A DNA stretch of 64,000 nucleotides from Solibacillus sp. FSL H8-0538 (GCF_038003525.1 NZ_JBBOPI010000001.1:2099001-2163000); one strand, 5' to 3'. Shown: positions 54,871-63,031, numbered from the stretch's first letter. Notes: generated from the letters alone by a model not told the origin. Numbers and translations are program-made.

Positions 54871-55563
54871 TCAAATATTGTTATAGTTAATGATCACCTG
54901 TTCAATCGCCCGCGCGACAGTCAGATCTTTTAATTTAAAGTAATCAATTATGGATTCTTCCTTGTGCTCGGCTGCCAACACATTGACCTTGCTAAACTTT
55001 TGCAATCCCGCTAATCCTTTTTCCGCTTGGTGGCGACGTTTTTTACCTTCAAACATAGCTGGCATCGTTACTATCGCTTCCATTGAAATGCGATGACGTT
55101 TTGCGAGGCGGGCAATAAAAGGTGCTACACCTATACTTACACTACCGCCCATGCAGGCTACAAGTATGACATGATCATACGCACTCATTGCCTCAATAAT
55201 TTCCTGCTCATAAAACTCTGCTCGCGCTAATGTTTTCTCTGGGCTATTATTACCAAATTGCTCCTCCGCAGTTGTGAAAAATAATATTTTGCCATGAGGG
55301 CCTTCTATGTAATCTGGTACGTTGTCATAATAATCTTCAGTAATAGCTGCCGCGTCACCAATACCATGTGCCTTTAGTAAAACATCTGCTGCACTCGTTT
55401 CAGTCGGAACTTGCCCAACAATAATGGCACCTCGTTCTGCTTGATATAATGTTTTATGCGATTCAAATAATAATAATGGTACTTTTCTCGAATAATTCTC
55501 GCGGTAGCATTCGCCGATATTAATGCCAGCTGAGCCCAATAAAATGACTGCAATGTTCTTCAT
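54871..55563 (-). CDS. Short, divergent FtsZ/tubulin-like protein
   Basis: A 230-residue protein I relate to the FtsZ GTPase domain. Landmarks in order: N-terminal strand and Gly loop 'IAVILLGSAGINIGECY' (4-20) like the T1 region; 'PLLLFESHKTLYQAERGAIIVG' like FtsZ 'FIAVNTDAQAL...'; 'YDHVILVACMGGSVSIGVAP' (129-148), matching the strand and tubulin signature (MGGGTGTG in FtsZ) in altered form; 'IVTMPAMFEGKKRRHQAEKG' (164-183), matching 'VVTRPFxFEGxxRxxQAxxG'. It ends after the helix equivalent to H8, so the T7 loop with its catalytic Asp and the whole C-terminal domain are absent. ATG 55563 has 9 nt spacing from GGAGG. Single gene; role unknown. It may bind nucleotide or cap FtsZ-type polymers, but that is speculation. 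Confidence 0.7.
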   Translation of the reverse strand: MKNIAVILLGSAGINIGECYRENYSRKVPLLLFESHKTLYQAERGAIIVGQVPTETSAADVLLKAHGIGDAAAITEDYYDNVPDYIEGPHGKILFFTTAEEQFGNNSPEKTLARAEFYEQEIIEAMSAYDHVILVACMGGSVSIGVAPFIARLAKRHRISMEAIVTMPAMFEGKKRRHQAEKGLAGLQKFSKVNVLAAEHKEESIIDYFKLKDLTVARAIEQVIINYNNI

Positions 55564-55782
55564 CTGCAAGTCCCTCCTTCCTCTAGTCTTATCATAGTAT
55601 ACATGTAGCTTTATTGTACAGTTACTGACTATATTATACTCATTCTATGCATCACTCAACACATCGTATATATGGTTTTTGCAATTTTCTTTTTAGGTAT
55701 CATTAGTCTTATATTTTACTATTTTATTATCCAGATTCAAAAAACACACGAGAAGTGAATTTACCTTTTCTAATTAACTAAA

Positions 55783-55816
55783 AAACTTGTAAAATCGCTA
55801 TGATTTTACAAGTTCT
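55783..55816. terminator. Terminator of the HAD phosphatase gene
   Basis: AACTTGTAAAATC and GATTTTACAAGTT pair perfectly and run into TTTTTTAG on the minus strand, 10 bp after the stop codon. Confidence 0.85.
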
Positions 55817-55825
55817 TCTTAACTT

Positions 55826-56560
55826 TCAATATGCAACGCTAAGAGCACGAATGGTTTGTGCCACATGAGCTTCTGTTGTAAACTGCGTGGCATGAGCTTT
55901 CGCGATAGCATTATCCCCTACACAAATACTTTCTTTTGCATAATTAAACATCGAAATATCATTCGTGTCATTACCAAATGCGATAAATTCGTCTTCCTGT
56001 AAACCAAGCTTTTGGAGACCAGACCATTTATGTATACCAGCCGGGCTAATATCTAAAATGCCCTCATCGCCGTGCTTATGAACCGTTACGGCTAACCGTT
56101 CAATACGCTCCTCTATATCCTTACTTTGCGTAAACAACACAATTTTCACGATGCCATCGAGTTCCTCAAGCCTCACATTGCTTGCGGTTTTTTGCGGATC
56201 TAAGTTGCGGAAAATCGGATGCGACTTATCTCCGGTAAAACTATAATCCCAGCGGCCATCTACTAAATAAGGAAGACGAAATTCTTCAATAAGTTCTAAT
56301 AGTGCCTGCTTTGCGTCCTCCGGAAAACCCGCTACGTCAATTTCATTATTTTGATATACAAAAACACCATTGCCACCAACCATTCGAAAGCCGTGAAAGC
56401 TTTTCGGAAGAACCGGTAAAATATCACGAATTGGTCGGGCTGATGCAAAAATTACTTCATGCCCTGCTTCAACACAGCCATTTATAGCTGTACAAATATC
56501 CGCACTTAACGGCTGTCCTTTGAAGCAAATCGTGCCATCTAAGTCAAAAATAAACTTCAT
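55826..56560 (-). CDS. Cof-type HAD phosphatase
   Basis: A 244-residue HAD phosphatase. Motif I is 'FIFDLDGTI', motif II Ser in 'IFASARPIRD', Lys in 'GIHKWSGLQ', motif IV 'AFGNDTNDISMF'. The C2B cap (about 80-185) marks the Cof family, which hydrolyses sugar phosphates, flavin or thiamine pathway phosphates. It lies 66 bp after thiE and may be read from the thi operon, so a pathway link (for example HMP-PP or ThMP hydrolysis, as with Cof) is possible but unproven. ATG 56560 has the best spacing from GAGG. Confidence 0.85.
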   Translation of the reverse strand: MKFIFDLDGTICFKGQPLSADICTAINGCVEAGHEVIFASARPIRDILPVLPKSFHGFRMVGGNGVFVYQNNEIDVAGFPEDAKQALLELIEEFRLPYLVDGRWDYSFTGDKSHPIFRNLDPQKTASNVRLEELDGIVKIVLFTQSKDIEERIERLAVTVHKHGDEGILDISPAGIHKWSGLQKLGLQEDEFIAFGNDTNDISMFNYAKESICVGDNAIAKAHATQFTTEAHVAQTIRALSVAY

Positions 56561-56626
56561 CATCGTCACCTCAAAACAATTATACTTGAAGGGTGTTTTG
56601 AGGTGTATGATGAATTGCAATTTCTA

Positions 56627-57250
56627 TTAATATTGTCCTAAGTTAGCGATCGTTTGCTGCCTATTTGTACTTTGACAAATTGTTGAAATAACCGCAACGC
56701 CATCTGCACCGGCCGCACGTGTTGCCGATGCATTCGCTATTGTAATTCCTCCAATTGCAACAATCGGAAAATCAGGATAAAGTACACGCGCTTCGTGTAA
56801 GAACGTAACCCCTGCTGGAGCTTTCGCGTCGGCTTTAGACTGCGTAGCGAAAATTGGTCCAATGCCTACGTAATCTGCACCACCTTCTACGGCTAAATCT
56901 AGTTCTTCCTTTGTATGTACGGACACACCGACGATTTTCCCTAAAAACTGCGCGCGAATTTCCGCAAGCGCCTGATCACCCTGCCCAACATGCACACCAT
57001 TAGCTCCTAGTTTGCGTGCGAGTTCTACATCATCATTTACGATAAATGGCACATTATATTCCGCACATAATGCCTGGCAAGCGCGGGCAAATGCTTCTAA
57101 TTCATCGCCAACTAGTGCATGTTCACCCTTTTCCCGAAGTTGGAACATTGTAATTCCTGCCTGTAGCGCATCTTTTATCACGGCTAAAGGGGCATGTTGA
57201 CAGTTCGGCGTACCCATGATGAAGTACACTGATAAGTTACTGCGCTTCAA
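56627..57250 (-). CDS. thiE: Thiamine-phosphate synthase
   Basis: A 207-residue TIM-barrel enzyme that couples HMP-PP with THZ-P to give thiamine phosphate. 'FQLREKGEH', 'FIVNDDVELARKLGANGVHV', 'GQGDQAL', 'GVSVHTKEE' and 'YVGIGPIFATQSKADA' are the family landmarks. The start is TTG 57250 with GAGGTG 7 nt upstream, overlapping the end of thiD by 14 bp. Last thi gene of the operon. Confidence 0.95.
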   Translation of the reverse strand: MKRSNLSVYFIMGTPNCQHAPLAVIKDALQAGITMFQLREKGEHALVGDELEAFARACQALCAEYNVPFIVNDDVELARKLGANGVHVGQGDQALAEIRAQFLGKIVGVSVHTKEELDLAVEGGADYVGIGPIFATQSKADAKAPAGVTFLHEARVLYPDFPIVAIGGITIANASATRAAGADGVAVISTICQSTNRQQTIANLGQY

Positions 57251-58058
57251 TGATTTTCACCTCACACATTTGCTGCTGTTTATAAGCAAAGTGATTCGTT
57301 GGCCCGTGACCGTGTCCGATATTGAGCGGATTGGCAATCGCTAGTTGGACAAATTTTTTGGCTTCAATTATTGCCTCACGTAGCATCATCCCTTGGCCTA
57401 AAAAAGCGGTAATGGCTGCTGAAAATGTACAGCCTGTGCCATGTGTTTGGTTTGTCTCAATACGTTTACTTTGAATGGCTAGTTGTTTACCATCCGCAAA
57501 GAAAACGGTATCAATTGCATAATCGCCACTTAAATGACCGCCCTTCATCACGACACAGCCTACACCCATTGCCAAAATTTGCTGAGCTGCTTGGGCAATA
57601 TCCGCTTCCGTACGAATCGTTAAGCCGGTAATAACCTCAGCTTCTGGAATATTTGGTGTCAGCACTGTTGCTAGCGGTAATAGCTTAGTAGTCAATGCTT
57701 GCACAGAATCCTTTTGAAGTAGCGTCGCGCCGCCCTTTGCAATCATAACTGGATCGACAACTAATTGAATATCCTTACCTTCTAACGTTTCCGCCACTGT
57801 CCGAATAATATCTGCTGAAAATAGCATGCCTGTTTTCACTGCGCACACTGGCATATCACGGAATACCACGCTAATTTGCTGCTGAATAAAATCGGCAGGT
57901 ACAGGGAAAATGCGCTCCACACCTAATGTATTTTGTGCCGTTAATGCTGTAATCGAAGACGTTCCAAAAACGCCAAGCTCTTGAAAGGTTTTTAAGTCCG
58001 CCTGAATGCCGGCGCCGCCACCACTATCTGAGCCGGCAATTGTCATCACAATGTTCAT
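57237..58058 (-). CDS. thiD: HMP/HMP-phosphate kinase
   Basis: A 273-residue ribokinase-fold enzyme phosphorylating hydroxymethylpyrimidine twice. 'IAGSDSGGGAGIQADLKTF' and 'THGTGCTFSAAITAFL' (anion hole and catalytic Asp region replaced by the usual GTGC) are typical, with 'VVDPVMIAKGG' between. Overlaps thiM by 4 bp and thiE by 14 bp, so translation is coupled. Confidence 0.95.
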   Translation of the reverse strand: MNIVMTIAGSDSGGGAGIQADLKTFQELGVFGTSSITALTAQNTLGVERIFPVPADFIQQQISVVFRDMPVCAVKTGMLFSADIIRTVAETLEGKDIQLVVDPVMIAKGGATLLQKDSVQALTTKLLPLATVLTPNIPEAEVITGLTIRTEADIAQAAQQILAMGVGCVVMKGGHLSGDYAIDTVFFADGKQLAIQSKRIETNQTHGTGCTFSAAITAFLGQGMMLREAIIEAKKFVQLAIANPLNIGHGHGPTNHFAYKQQQMCEVKIIEAQ

Positions 58059-58807
58059 CCGATGTCACCTCGCGAAATTTTGTATAATGCATTTAACACT
58101 TCGACTTGGAACGAACCTAGCTTGCCTACTACAGCTGCACTAGTTGCGACTTCCTTATAGTCCTGTAACACCTGTTGTAAGTTACATAGTGCATCACCTT
58201 CTAGCGTAAGTGCCGCTGCACAAATTGCGCTAAGTAGACAGCCCGTTCCCGTTACTTGCGTCATTAGGGCATTTCCACCAGAACTATACAACGTCTTTTC
58301 ACCATCCGTTAACAGATCTGTTGGACCTGTAACGATGACTAGGCATTTGTACTTGTGTGCTACCTGCTTGGCAATTTCCTCTATATCCATTTCGCCATCG
58401 CCGCTGTCAACTCCTTTAGACTGCCACGGTACTCCCGCAATTGCTGCAAGTTCCCCAGCGTTACAACGAATTAAATGAAATTGAACTTTTTCTAAAAGCT
58501 CTTGCACCGTTTCTCTTCTATAAGCAGTAGCCCCGACACCAACTGGATCCAACACAACCGGAATACCGCGACCATTTGCGGTTTGACCCGCTATAAGCAT
58601 TGCTTCTCGCGTTCGTGCATTCAGCGTACCAATATTAATAAGTAGTGTATCGACTATGCTTGCCATATCTTGCATTTCAGCTACTTCATCCGCCATAATC
58701 GGCGACGCACCAATTGCGAGTAATCCATTCGCTGAGAAATTCGTCACAACATAATTTGTAATGCAGTGAACAAGTGGCTGTTGCAGACGGATTTTATACA
58801 TAGTCAT
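58055..58807 (-). CDS. thiM: Hydroxyethylthiazole kinase
   Basis: A 250-residue kinase that phosphorylates salvaged thiazole alcohol. 'VHCITNYVVTNFSANGLLAI' near the N terminus, 'PVVLDPVGVGATAYR' and 'VTGTGCLLSAICAA' (catalytic region; Cys in GTGC) are the family motifs. Overlaps tenA by 14 bp. Together with thiD and thiE it lets the cell build thiamine from salvaged moieties. Confidence 0.95.
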   Translation of the reverse strand: MTMYKIRLQQPLVHCITNYVVTNFSANGLLAIGASPIMADEVAEMQDMASIVDTLLINIGTLNARTREAMLIAGQTANGRGIPVVLDPVGVGATAYRRETVQELLEKVQFHLIRCNAGELAAIAGVPWQSKGVDSGDGEMDIEEIAKQVAHKYKCLVIVTGPTDLLTDGEKTLYSSGGNALMTQVTGTGCLLSAICAAALTLEGDALCNLQQVLQDYKEVATSAAVVGKLGSFQVEVLNALYKISRGDIG

Positions 58808-59477
58808 AATGCTTCACCTCATCTTGCCAGTTTTCAACTGTCCACGGCATTTCCCAAAATTTCCATTCGTAATAGCAGCTCTTCTCAAAATGCTGTTTAA
58901 AAATCGCTAGTTTTCCCGGTTGCTCTAATACATATTGATCCATTTTTACTTTTTGCTTTTCAATCGTCGCTTTAAAATCTTCGTTACTATACATCGCAAT
59001 CCATTCCTCGTACAATTTCACACCTGGCTTGGCATCACGGTATTTCTCGCCAATTTCCTGATACAGCCACGGACATGGGAACATTGCCGCAAACGCTTCC
59101 GCTACGTCCCCATTTTGTGCTGCATTATACATATGACTCACATAATTGTACGCAGCCGGTGCTGGTACAAAATTATCAAGCTCCTCATCTGTCACATTAA
59201 GCTCACGGAAAACAGTACGGTGTAATTCAAGCTCTGCTTCATTAATACCACGTGCTTGTCCAAGGAAATACTCGATTTCTTCATTTGTCACAGCTTTTGT
59301 CGCTGCAATCGCTAACACCTTTGTATAATGCTTTAAATAATACGCATCTTGCATTATGTAAAATTTAAATTTTTCTAACGGTAATGTCCCGTCAACAATT
59401 CCTTTTACAAAAGGATGGTTGAAGCTCCCTTCCCAATAAAGATCTGTTTCTTGTCTTACTTGTTCACAAAATGACAT
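58794..59477 (-). CDS. tenA: Thiaminase II / aminopyrimidine aminohydrolase
   Basis: A 227-residue helical enzyme that releases HMP from degraded thiamine (aminomethyl-pyrimidine). 'FNHPFVKGIVDGTLPLEKFK', Asp44 in 'IMQDAYYLKHYTKVL', catalytic Cys135 in 'FPCPWLYQEIG' and a late Glu in 'YEWKFWEM' match B. subtilis TenA. It lies 14 bp after thiT. Confidence 0.95.
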   Translation of the reverse strand: MSFCEQVRQETDLYWEGSFNHPFVKGIVDGTLPLEKFKFYIMQDAYYLKHYTKVLAIAATKAVTNEEIEYFLGQARGINEAELELHRTVFRELNVTDEELDNFVPAPAAYNYVSHMYNAAQNGDVAEAFAAMFPCPWLYQEIGEKYRDAKPGVKLYEEWIAMYSNEDFKATIEKQKVKMDQYVLEQPGKLAIFKQHFEKSCYYEWKFWEMPWTVENWQDEVKHYDYV

Positions 59478-59491
59478 TGATTTGTCCCCCT

Positions 59492-60073
59492 TTATGATTT
59501 CACCTCAACATAGTGCATCGGTGTTTGAATAAGCTGTGCCTTCGTCGTAAGCAAGGTCACACTACAAATGAGTGTTAAAATAAGTGACGGAATCGAATGA
59601 GAGGCATTGTAAATAATTGAATACAGCCAAACATTTTGATCTCCTGCATAGGCAGCAAAGAAAATAACACCTGATATAACGTGTACGCTAAACTTTAAAA
59701 ATCCACTTACAAGTACGCCAATGACAACATAAAACGTGACAACTTTCTTTTTCGCCAAACGATTTGCTTTTAGAATTGGCTGACGAAAAACACCGATTAC
59801 ACCAACAACCGCACTAGCCAAGCAATAATCTAAACCTGCCTGTGCCCAGTGATAAATCGTACCGCCCGTCGCAATTCCGAGTACACCAATAATAAATCCC
59901 GTCGTCATCCCAGCGCCTACACCCCAGCGCAAGCTCATGATAATAATCGGTAACATCATCAAGCTAAGCCCACCGCCCTGCGGCATAAACGTAAATGTTA
60001 ATAGATCAAAAATAAGCCCAATACTCGCAAAAATTGCAATTTCTGTCACCATACGTAGTTTATTATTTCGCAA
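59492..60073 (-). CDS. thiT: Thiamine transporter ThiT (ECF S component)
   Basis: A 193-residue membrane protein with six helices, the thiamine-binding S component of an ECF transporter. 'GLIFDLLTFTFMPQGGGLSL' and 'LPIIIMSLRWGVGAGMTTGF' and 'WAQAGLDYCLASAVVGVIG' match ThiT (Trp and Tyr/Glu-type residues of the thiamine pocket). AAGGAGG is 8 nt before TTG 60073; longer frames to 60193 run into hairpins of the leader and are rejected. It first needs the shared EcfAA'T module encoded elsewhere. Confidence 0.9.
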   Translation of the reverse strand: MRNNKLRMVTEIAIFASIGLIFDLLTFTFMPQGGGLSLMMLPIIIMSLRWGVGAGMTTGFIIGVLGIATGGTIYHWAQAGLDYCLASAVVGVIGVFRQPILKANRLAKKKVVTFYVVIGVLVSGFLKFSVHVISGVIFFAAYAGDQNVWLYSIIYNASHSIPSLILTLICSVTLLTTKAQLIQTPMHYVEVKS

Positions 60074-60157
60074 AATTTCCACCTCCTTTTCGGAGACGCA
60101 AGTGCAAATTAGTAAGACACATCTCCTAAAAAATTGTGCGAGCTGATATCTTTTTTT

Positions 60158-60197
60158 TATGTGGTTAAGAAAGTAGAACTTTCTTAACCACATAAAA
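60158..60197. repeat. Two-hairpin dispersed repeat, copy 5 (second hairpin)
   Basis: TTATGTGGTTAAGAAAGT and ACTTTCTTAACCACATAA pair perfectly. With GCGAGCTGATATC just before (60138-60150) it looks like a member of the repeat family at 3850, 31645, 35328 and 42638. In the thi mRNA it forms a third hairpin between riboswitch 2 and thiT. Confidence 0.65.
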
Positions 60198-60233
60198 ACG
60201 CTTCTTTGTACATGACAAAGAAGCGTTTTAAAT
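60196..60233 (-). terminator. Terminator controlled by TPP riboswitch 2
   Basis: Minus-strand AAACGCTTCTTTGT and ACAAAGAAGCGTTT pair and run into TTTTAT, just after the second aptamer. Confidence 0.85.
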
Positions 60234-60237
60234 CATT

Positions 60238-60316
60238 GCTCCCTACGTCAGTATTAACTGTTCCAGGTTCTAAGGGTCAGGTTTTAACCTTCTCAACACC
60301 ACAGTGTCCCCCCGCA
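60238..60316 (-). promoter_or_regulatory. TPP riboswitch 2 (thiT-proximal)
   Basis: The minus strand has the THI-box blocks: GTTGAGAAGG (variant of CTGAGA), ACCCTTAGAACCTG and GTTAATACTGACGTAGGGAG. Relative to the upstream copy it has a 2-nt insertion (GA) after GAACCTG, in the junction next to P4, and small P3 differences. It is followed by its own terminator, so it should act by transcription attenuation. Confidence 0.92.
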
Positions 60317-60418
60317 ATTAAAATATTCAATAGAAAAATGCAGTCACGCTTCGTTACACAAGAACTAAAAGCAAATTCAAGTCGAACGTGCGAATGCCAA
60401 GACAATTAAGTAACATAA

Positions 60419-60451
60419 AAGGCTCTCCAATAAGTTGGAGAGCCTCATGTA
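60419..60451 (-). terminator. Terminator controlled by TPP riboswitch 1
   Basis: Minus-strand AGGCTCTCCAA and TTGGAGAGCCT pair and run into TTTTATG. Confidence 0.85.
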
Positions 60452-60485
60452 CAAAGAATAAGCGTATATTACGCGTATGTACTTC

Positions 60486-60562
60486 GCTCCCTACGTCAGT
60501 ATTAACTGTCAGGTTCTAAGGGTCAGGTTTTAGCCTTCTCAACACCGAAGTGTCCCCCCGCA
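60486..60562 (-). promoter_or_regulatory. TPP riboswitch 1 (promoter-proximal)
   Basis: Same THI-box blocks as the second copy, with the usual GAACCTGACAGTTAATACTG spacing. About 170 bp upstream of the second aptamer. With its own terminator it forms a two-input, same-ligand control region, as described for the tenA leader of B. anthracis. Confidence 0.92.
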
Positions 60563-60695
60563 AATATTTTAATATCGTAACTATAGCACTGATTGAATTT
60601 TTTAGCAATTAAGACTGGCGCTTCATCAAATTTCTACTTGACGAAAATAATTCTAAAAATAAGACGAGCGATTTTGTCAAATCACCGAAAAGAAG

Positions 60696-60770
60696 ATACG
60701 ACTTATCCAAAAATAAGTGCAAAATGGATAGGATACTACTTAATGTCGCTTATTTGCGAATAAGTCGTAT
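60696..60770. repeat. Long inverted repeat upstream of the thi leader
   Basis: Arms at 60696-60717 and 60749-60770 pair as ATACGACTTAT / ATAAGTCGTAT and AAATAAG / CTTATTT, with a 4-nt internal mismatch, around a 31-nt loop. The flanks also resemble each other (GCGATTTTGTC on one side, GCGATTTGGTCG on the other). It occupies a 350-bp gene-free stretch between the riboswitches and mhqD. Confidence 0.75.
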
Positions 60771-60917
60771 AGCGATTTGGTCGAATATGCGAATCATGTG
60801 TTAAAAATTCAGTCACGTAAAGCTAGACTCCGATTGATTACAACTGTTGAAGATTGGAAACATGAAAAAAAATGATGATCATAGCGAGAACAGATGTCAG
60901 TATTGTACCTTCTATTT

Positions 60918-61523
60918 TTAAAATAAATTAGTGTACCATTCTTTTGCTGCTTCTACTTCATTCATCGTTAATTGGTGGCCAAAGTTTTCCCATTTCACTG
61001 ATACAGAAGCATTTGCATCTTCTAATAACTGTTGTAAATCTATTGATTCCTGTTGCGGGCAAATCGGGTCATTTACACCAGCAGCAATAAATACAGGCGT
61101 ACCTTTTAAATCAGGTAATTCAATCCCGCGTCTTGGTACCATTGGATGATGCAGGATTGCGCCTTTTAATGCATTATTAAAATGGAATAACAGACTTGCT
61201 GCAATATTCGCACCGTTTGAGTAGCCGATTGCGACAACGTTCCCTCGGTCAAAACCATATTCTACAGCCTTTTCATCTAAGAACGTATTTAGTTCTTTCG
61301 TACGCAAAATTAAATCTTCTATATCAAATACACCTTCTGCTAAACGACGGAAGAATCGGGGCATGCCGTTTTCCAACACATTGCCGCGCACACTCAGAAC
61401 AGCTGCTTCTGGGTCAACGATGTCTGCTAATGCTAGTAGACCATTTTCATCTCCACCTGTGCCATGTAATAATAGTAAAACTGGTTTTTTGGGATTTGTT
61501 CCTTGTTTATAAATATGGTGCAT
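60918..61523 (-). CDS. mhqD: MhqD-like carboxylesterase/hydrolase
   Basis: A 201-residue alpha/beta hydrolase. 'LLLLHGTGGDENGLL' is the oxyanion region, 'AIGYSNGANIAASLL' the nucleophile elbow, Asp in 'AAGVNDPICP', His in 'ENFGHQLT'. Resembles B. subtilis MhqD, part of the quinone-stress set. It follows mhqO by 30 bp and is probably cotranscribed. Confidence 0.85.
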   Translation of the reverse strand: MHHIYKQGTNPKKPVLLLLHGTGGDENGLLALADIVDPEAAVLSVRGNVLENGMPRFFRRLAEGVFDIEDLILRTKELNTFLDEKAVEYGFDRGNVVAIGYSNGANIAASLLFHFNNALKGAILHHPMVPRRGIELPDLKGTPVFIAAGVNDPICPQQESIDLQQLLEDANASVSVKWENFGHQLTMNEVEAAKEWYTNLF

Positions 61524-61553
61524 TACTCTAGTCTCCTTTAAATTACATTTTAT

Positions 61554-62495
61554 TTAATCCAATGGTGCTAATTGTGCTTCAATTTCTGCACGTTTATTTT
61601 CTAAAAATGGTGGTAAATCAAGCTTCTTTCCGAGATTCTCCACTGCTGCATCTACCGTAAAGCCTGGTCCATCCGTTGCGAGTTCAAATAAAATACCATT
61701 TTTCTCTCTAAAATATAAACTCTCAAAATAGTAACGGTCTGTTAGTTTTGACATCGTGAAGCCAAAGTCATGAATCCGTTTTTCCCAGGCGCGTAGTTCA
61801 GCACCATCTTTTACACGAATAGCAAGATGATGTATGCTTCCTTTACCAGGTTTTTCATTCGGTCCATCCTTCTCAATAACTAAAATTTCACCAAAACCTA
61901 AACCTTTCATGGATTGGTAAAGTGCCATGTTTTCTGAACGGCTTGCTAGTTCGTAACCAAATAAGTTTTCTAACGTATTTGCTAAACTCTCTAGAGATCG
62001 TACTGTCATTTCAACCGTACCCATTCCTAAAATTCGGTGCTCAGTTGGCACAGTCGAATGTTCCCACGCTGCCCAGTAATCAGGAACTTGCTCGCCGTTT
62101 TGATTCAGTAGGACCATTTGTAGTCCCTCTCTATCTTCGAAATGCAGTGCATCGCGACCAGCGTACTTTGTTATTTCCCCATGCTCCACATTTAAAAGCT
62201 TAAAACGGTCTTTCCAAAAAGCTAAGCTCGCCAGTGAAGGGACGAACAAACCGATACGTGTAATGGCATTCGTTCCACGATATGTTTTTCCGACCATTGG
62301 TATTTCAAAAAATGATAGCTCTGTTCCCGGACTGCCTGTTAAATCTCCGTAAAATAAATGATACATACTCGGAGCATCTTGATTCACCGTTTTTTTCACA
62401 CGACGTAATCCTAAGATGTCTTTGTAGAATTGATTGTTTTGCTGTGCGTTTTTCGTGATCATTGAAATATGATGATGTCCTGTAATTTGATTCAT
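61554..62495 (-). CDS. mhqO: MhqO-like ring-cleaving dioxygenase
   Basis: A 313-residue two-module glyoxalase/extradiol dioxygenase-fold protein. 'GHHHISMITKNAQQNNQFYK' and the second module 'GSIHHLAIRVKDGAELRAWE' place the metal His residues; Glu in 'NGILFELATDGPGF' is the third ligand. It corresponds to MhqO, thought to cleave hydroquinone-type compounds. ATG 62495 follows AGAGGTGA; the extension to 62513 is rejected. Expression is probably under MhqR, whose boxes lie upstream. Confidence 0.9.
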   Translation of the reverse strand: MNQITGHHHISMITKNAQQNNQFYKDILGLRRVKKTVNQDAPSMYHLFYGDLTGSPGTELSFFEIPMVGKTYRGTNAITRIGLFVPSLASLAFWKDRFKLLNVEHGEITKYAGRDALHFEDREGLQMVLLNQNGEQVPDYWAAWEHSTVPTEHRILGMGTVEMTVRSLESLANTLENLFGYELASRSENMALYQSMKGLGFGEILVIEKDGPNEKPGKGSIHHLAIRVKDGAELRAWEKRIHDFGFTMSKLTDRYYFESLYFREKNGILFELATDGPGFTVDAAVENLGKKLDLPPFLENKRAEIEAQLAPLD

Positions 62496-62545
62496 CAAAA
62501 TCACCTCTTTCATATAAATATCCTAAAAAATAGTTCGATTTACAT

Positions 62546-62629
62546 TATCTTTAATTCGAGATATATACTTAAAAAAATTTAAACTCTCACCTTATTTATT
62601 CCAAATTAATTTATCCTTAATTCGAGATA
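62546..62629 (-). promoter_or_regulatory. Two MhqR-type operators
   Basis: TATCTTTAATTCGAGATA (62546-62563) and TATCCTTAATTCGAGATA (62612-62629) both match the MhqR box (TATCTCGAATTCGAGATA-like) with one intact half each. They lie 66 bp apart, centre to centre, upstream of mhqO. Confidence 0.75.
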
Positions 62630-62733
62630 ATAATAGCATGGGGGGGTGTTTACTGTCAATTAACAATGCTTCTCAAAAGTGCCTCTAAATTGTAAAATCC
62701 TATTAAATTATTTGGCTATACACCAAAATCTGT

Positions 62734-62858
62734 ACTTGACAGCACATTCCACTCCAGGCTCACGCTTTTCCCGCAGGAGTTGCCGCCTTCCGTTCCATGT
62801 GCTTATAAAGTAGTACACTTTCTTTTAAAGAAAAGCACATGTTTTGGTAAAGACCCAA
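62734..62858 (-). repeat. GC-rich dispersed repeat C, short form
   Basis: On the minus strand it matches 43353-43560 at both ends: GGGTCTTTACCAAAACATGT, CACATGGAACGGAAGGCGGC, and GAGCCTGGAGTGGAATGTGC. It lacks the roughly 65-base central stretch of the long form. Confidence 0.8.
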
Positions 62859-62987
62859 TTATTTGTATCGACATTTTTAAAACTTATCTTTTCCGTTATA
62901 ATTTCCCCTTTTCAAACTGTATGAGCCTCCATTTATCAGCAACCTTCTTCTTATTTAATAATACCCCAGTCCGATTTCTCATAAAAA

Positions 62988-63028
62988 TAAACAACCACTC
63001 CGAACATTTGTCGAAGTGGTTGTTTTGG
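62988..63028 (-). terminator. Terminator of the qox operon
   Basis: ACAACCACTTCG and CGGAGTGGTTGT pair on the minus strand and run into TTATTTTT. Confidence 0.85.
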
Positions 63029-63031
63029 CTA

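Noticed and set aside
60074-60193. N-terminal extension of thiT
   Set aside because: The added codons would be read from the repeat hairpin of the leader; AAGGAGG sits directly before TTG 60073.
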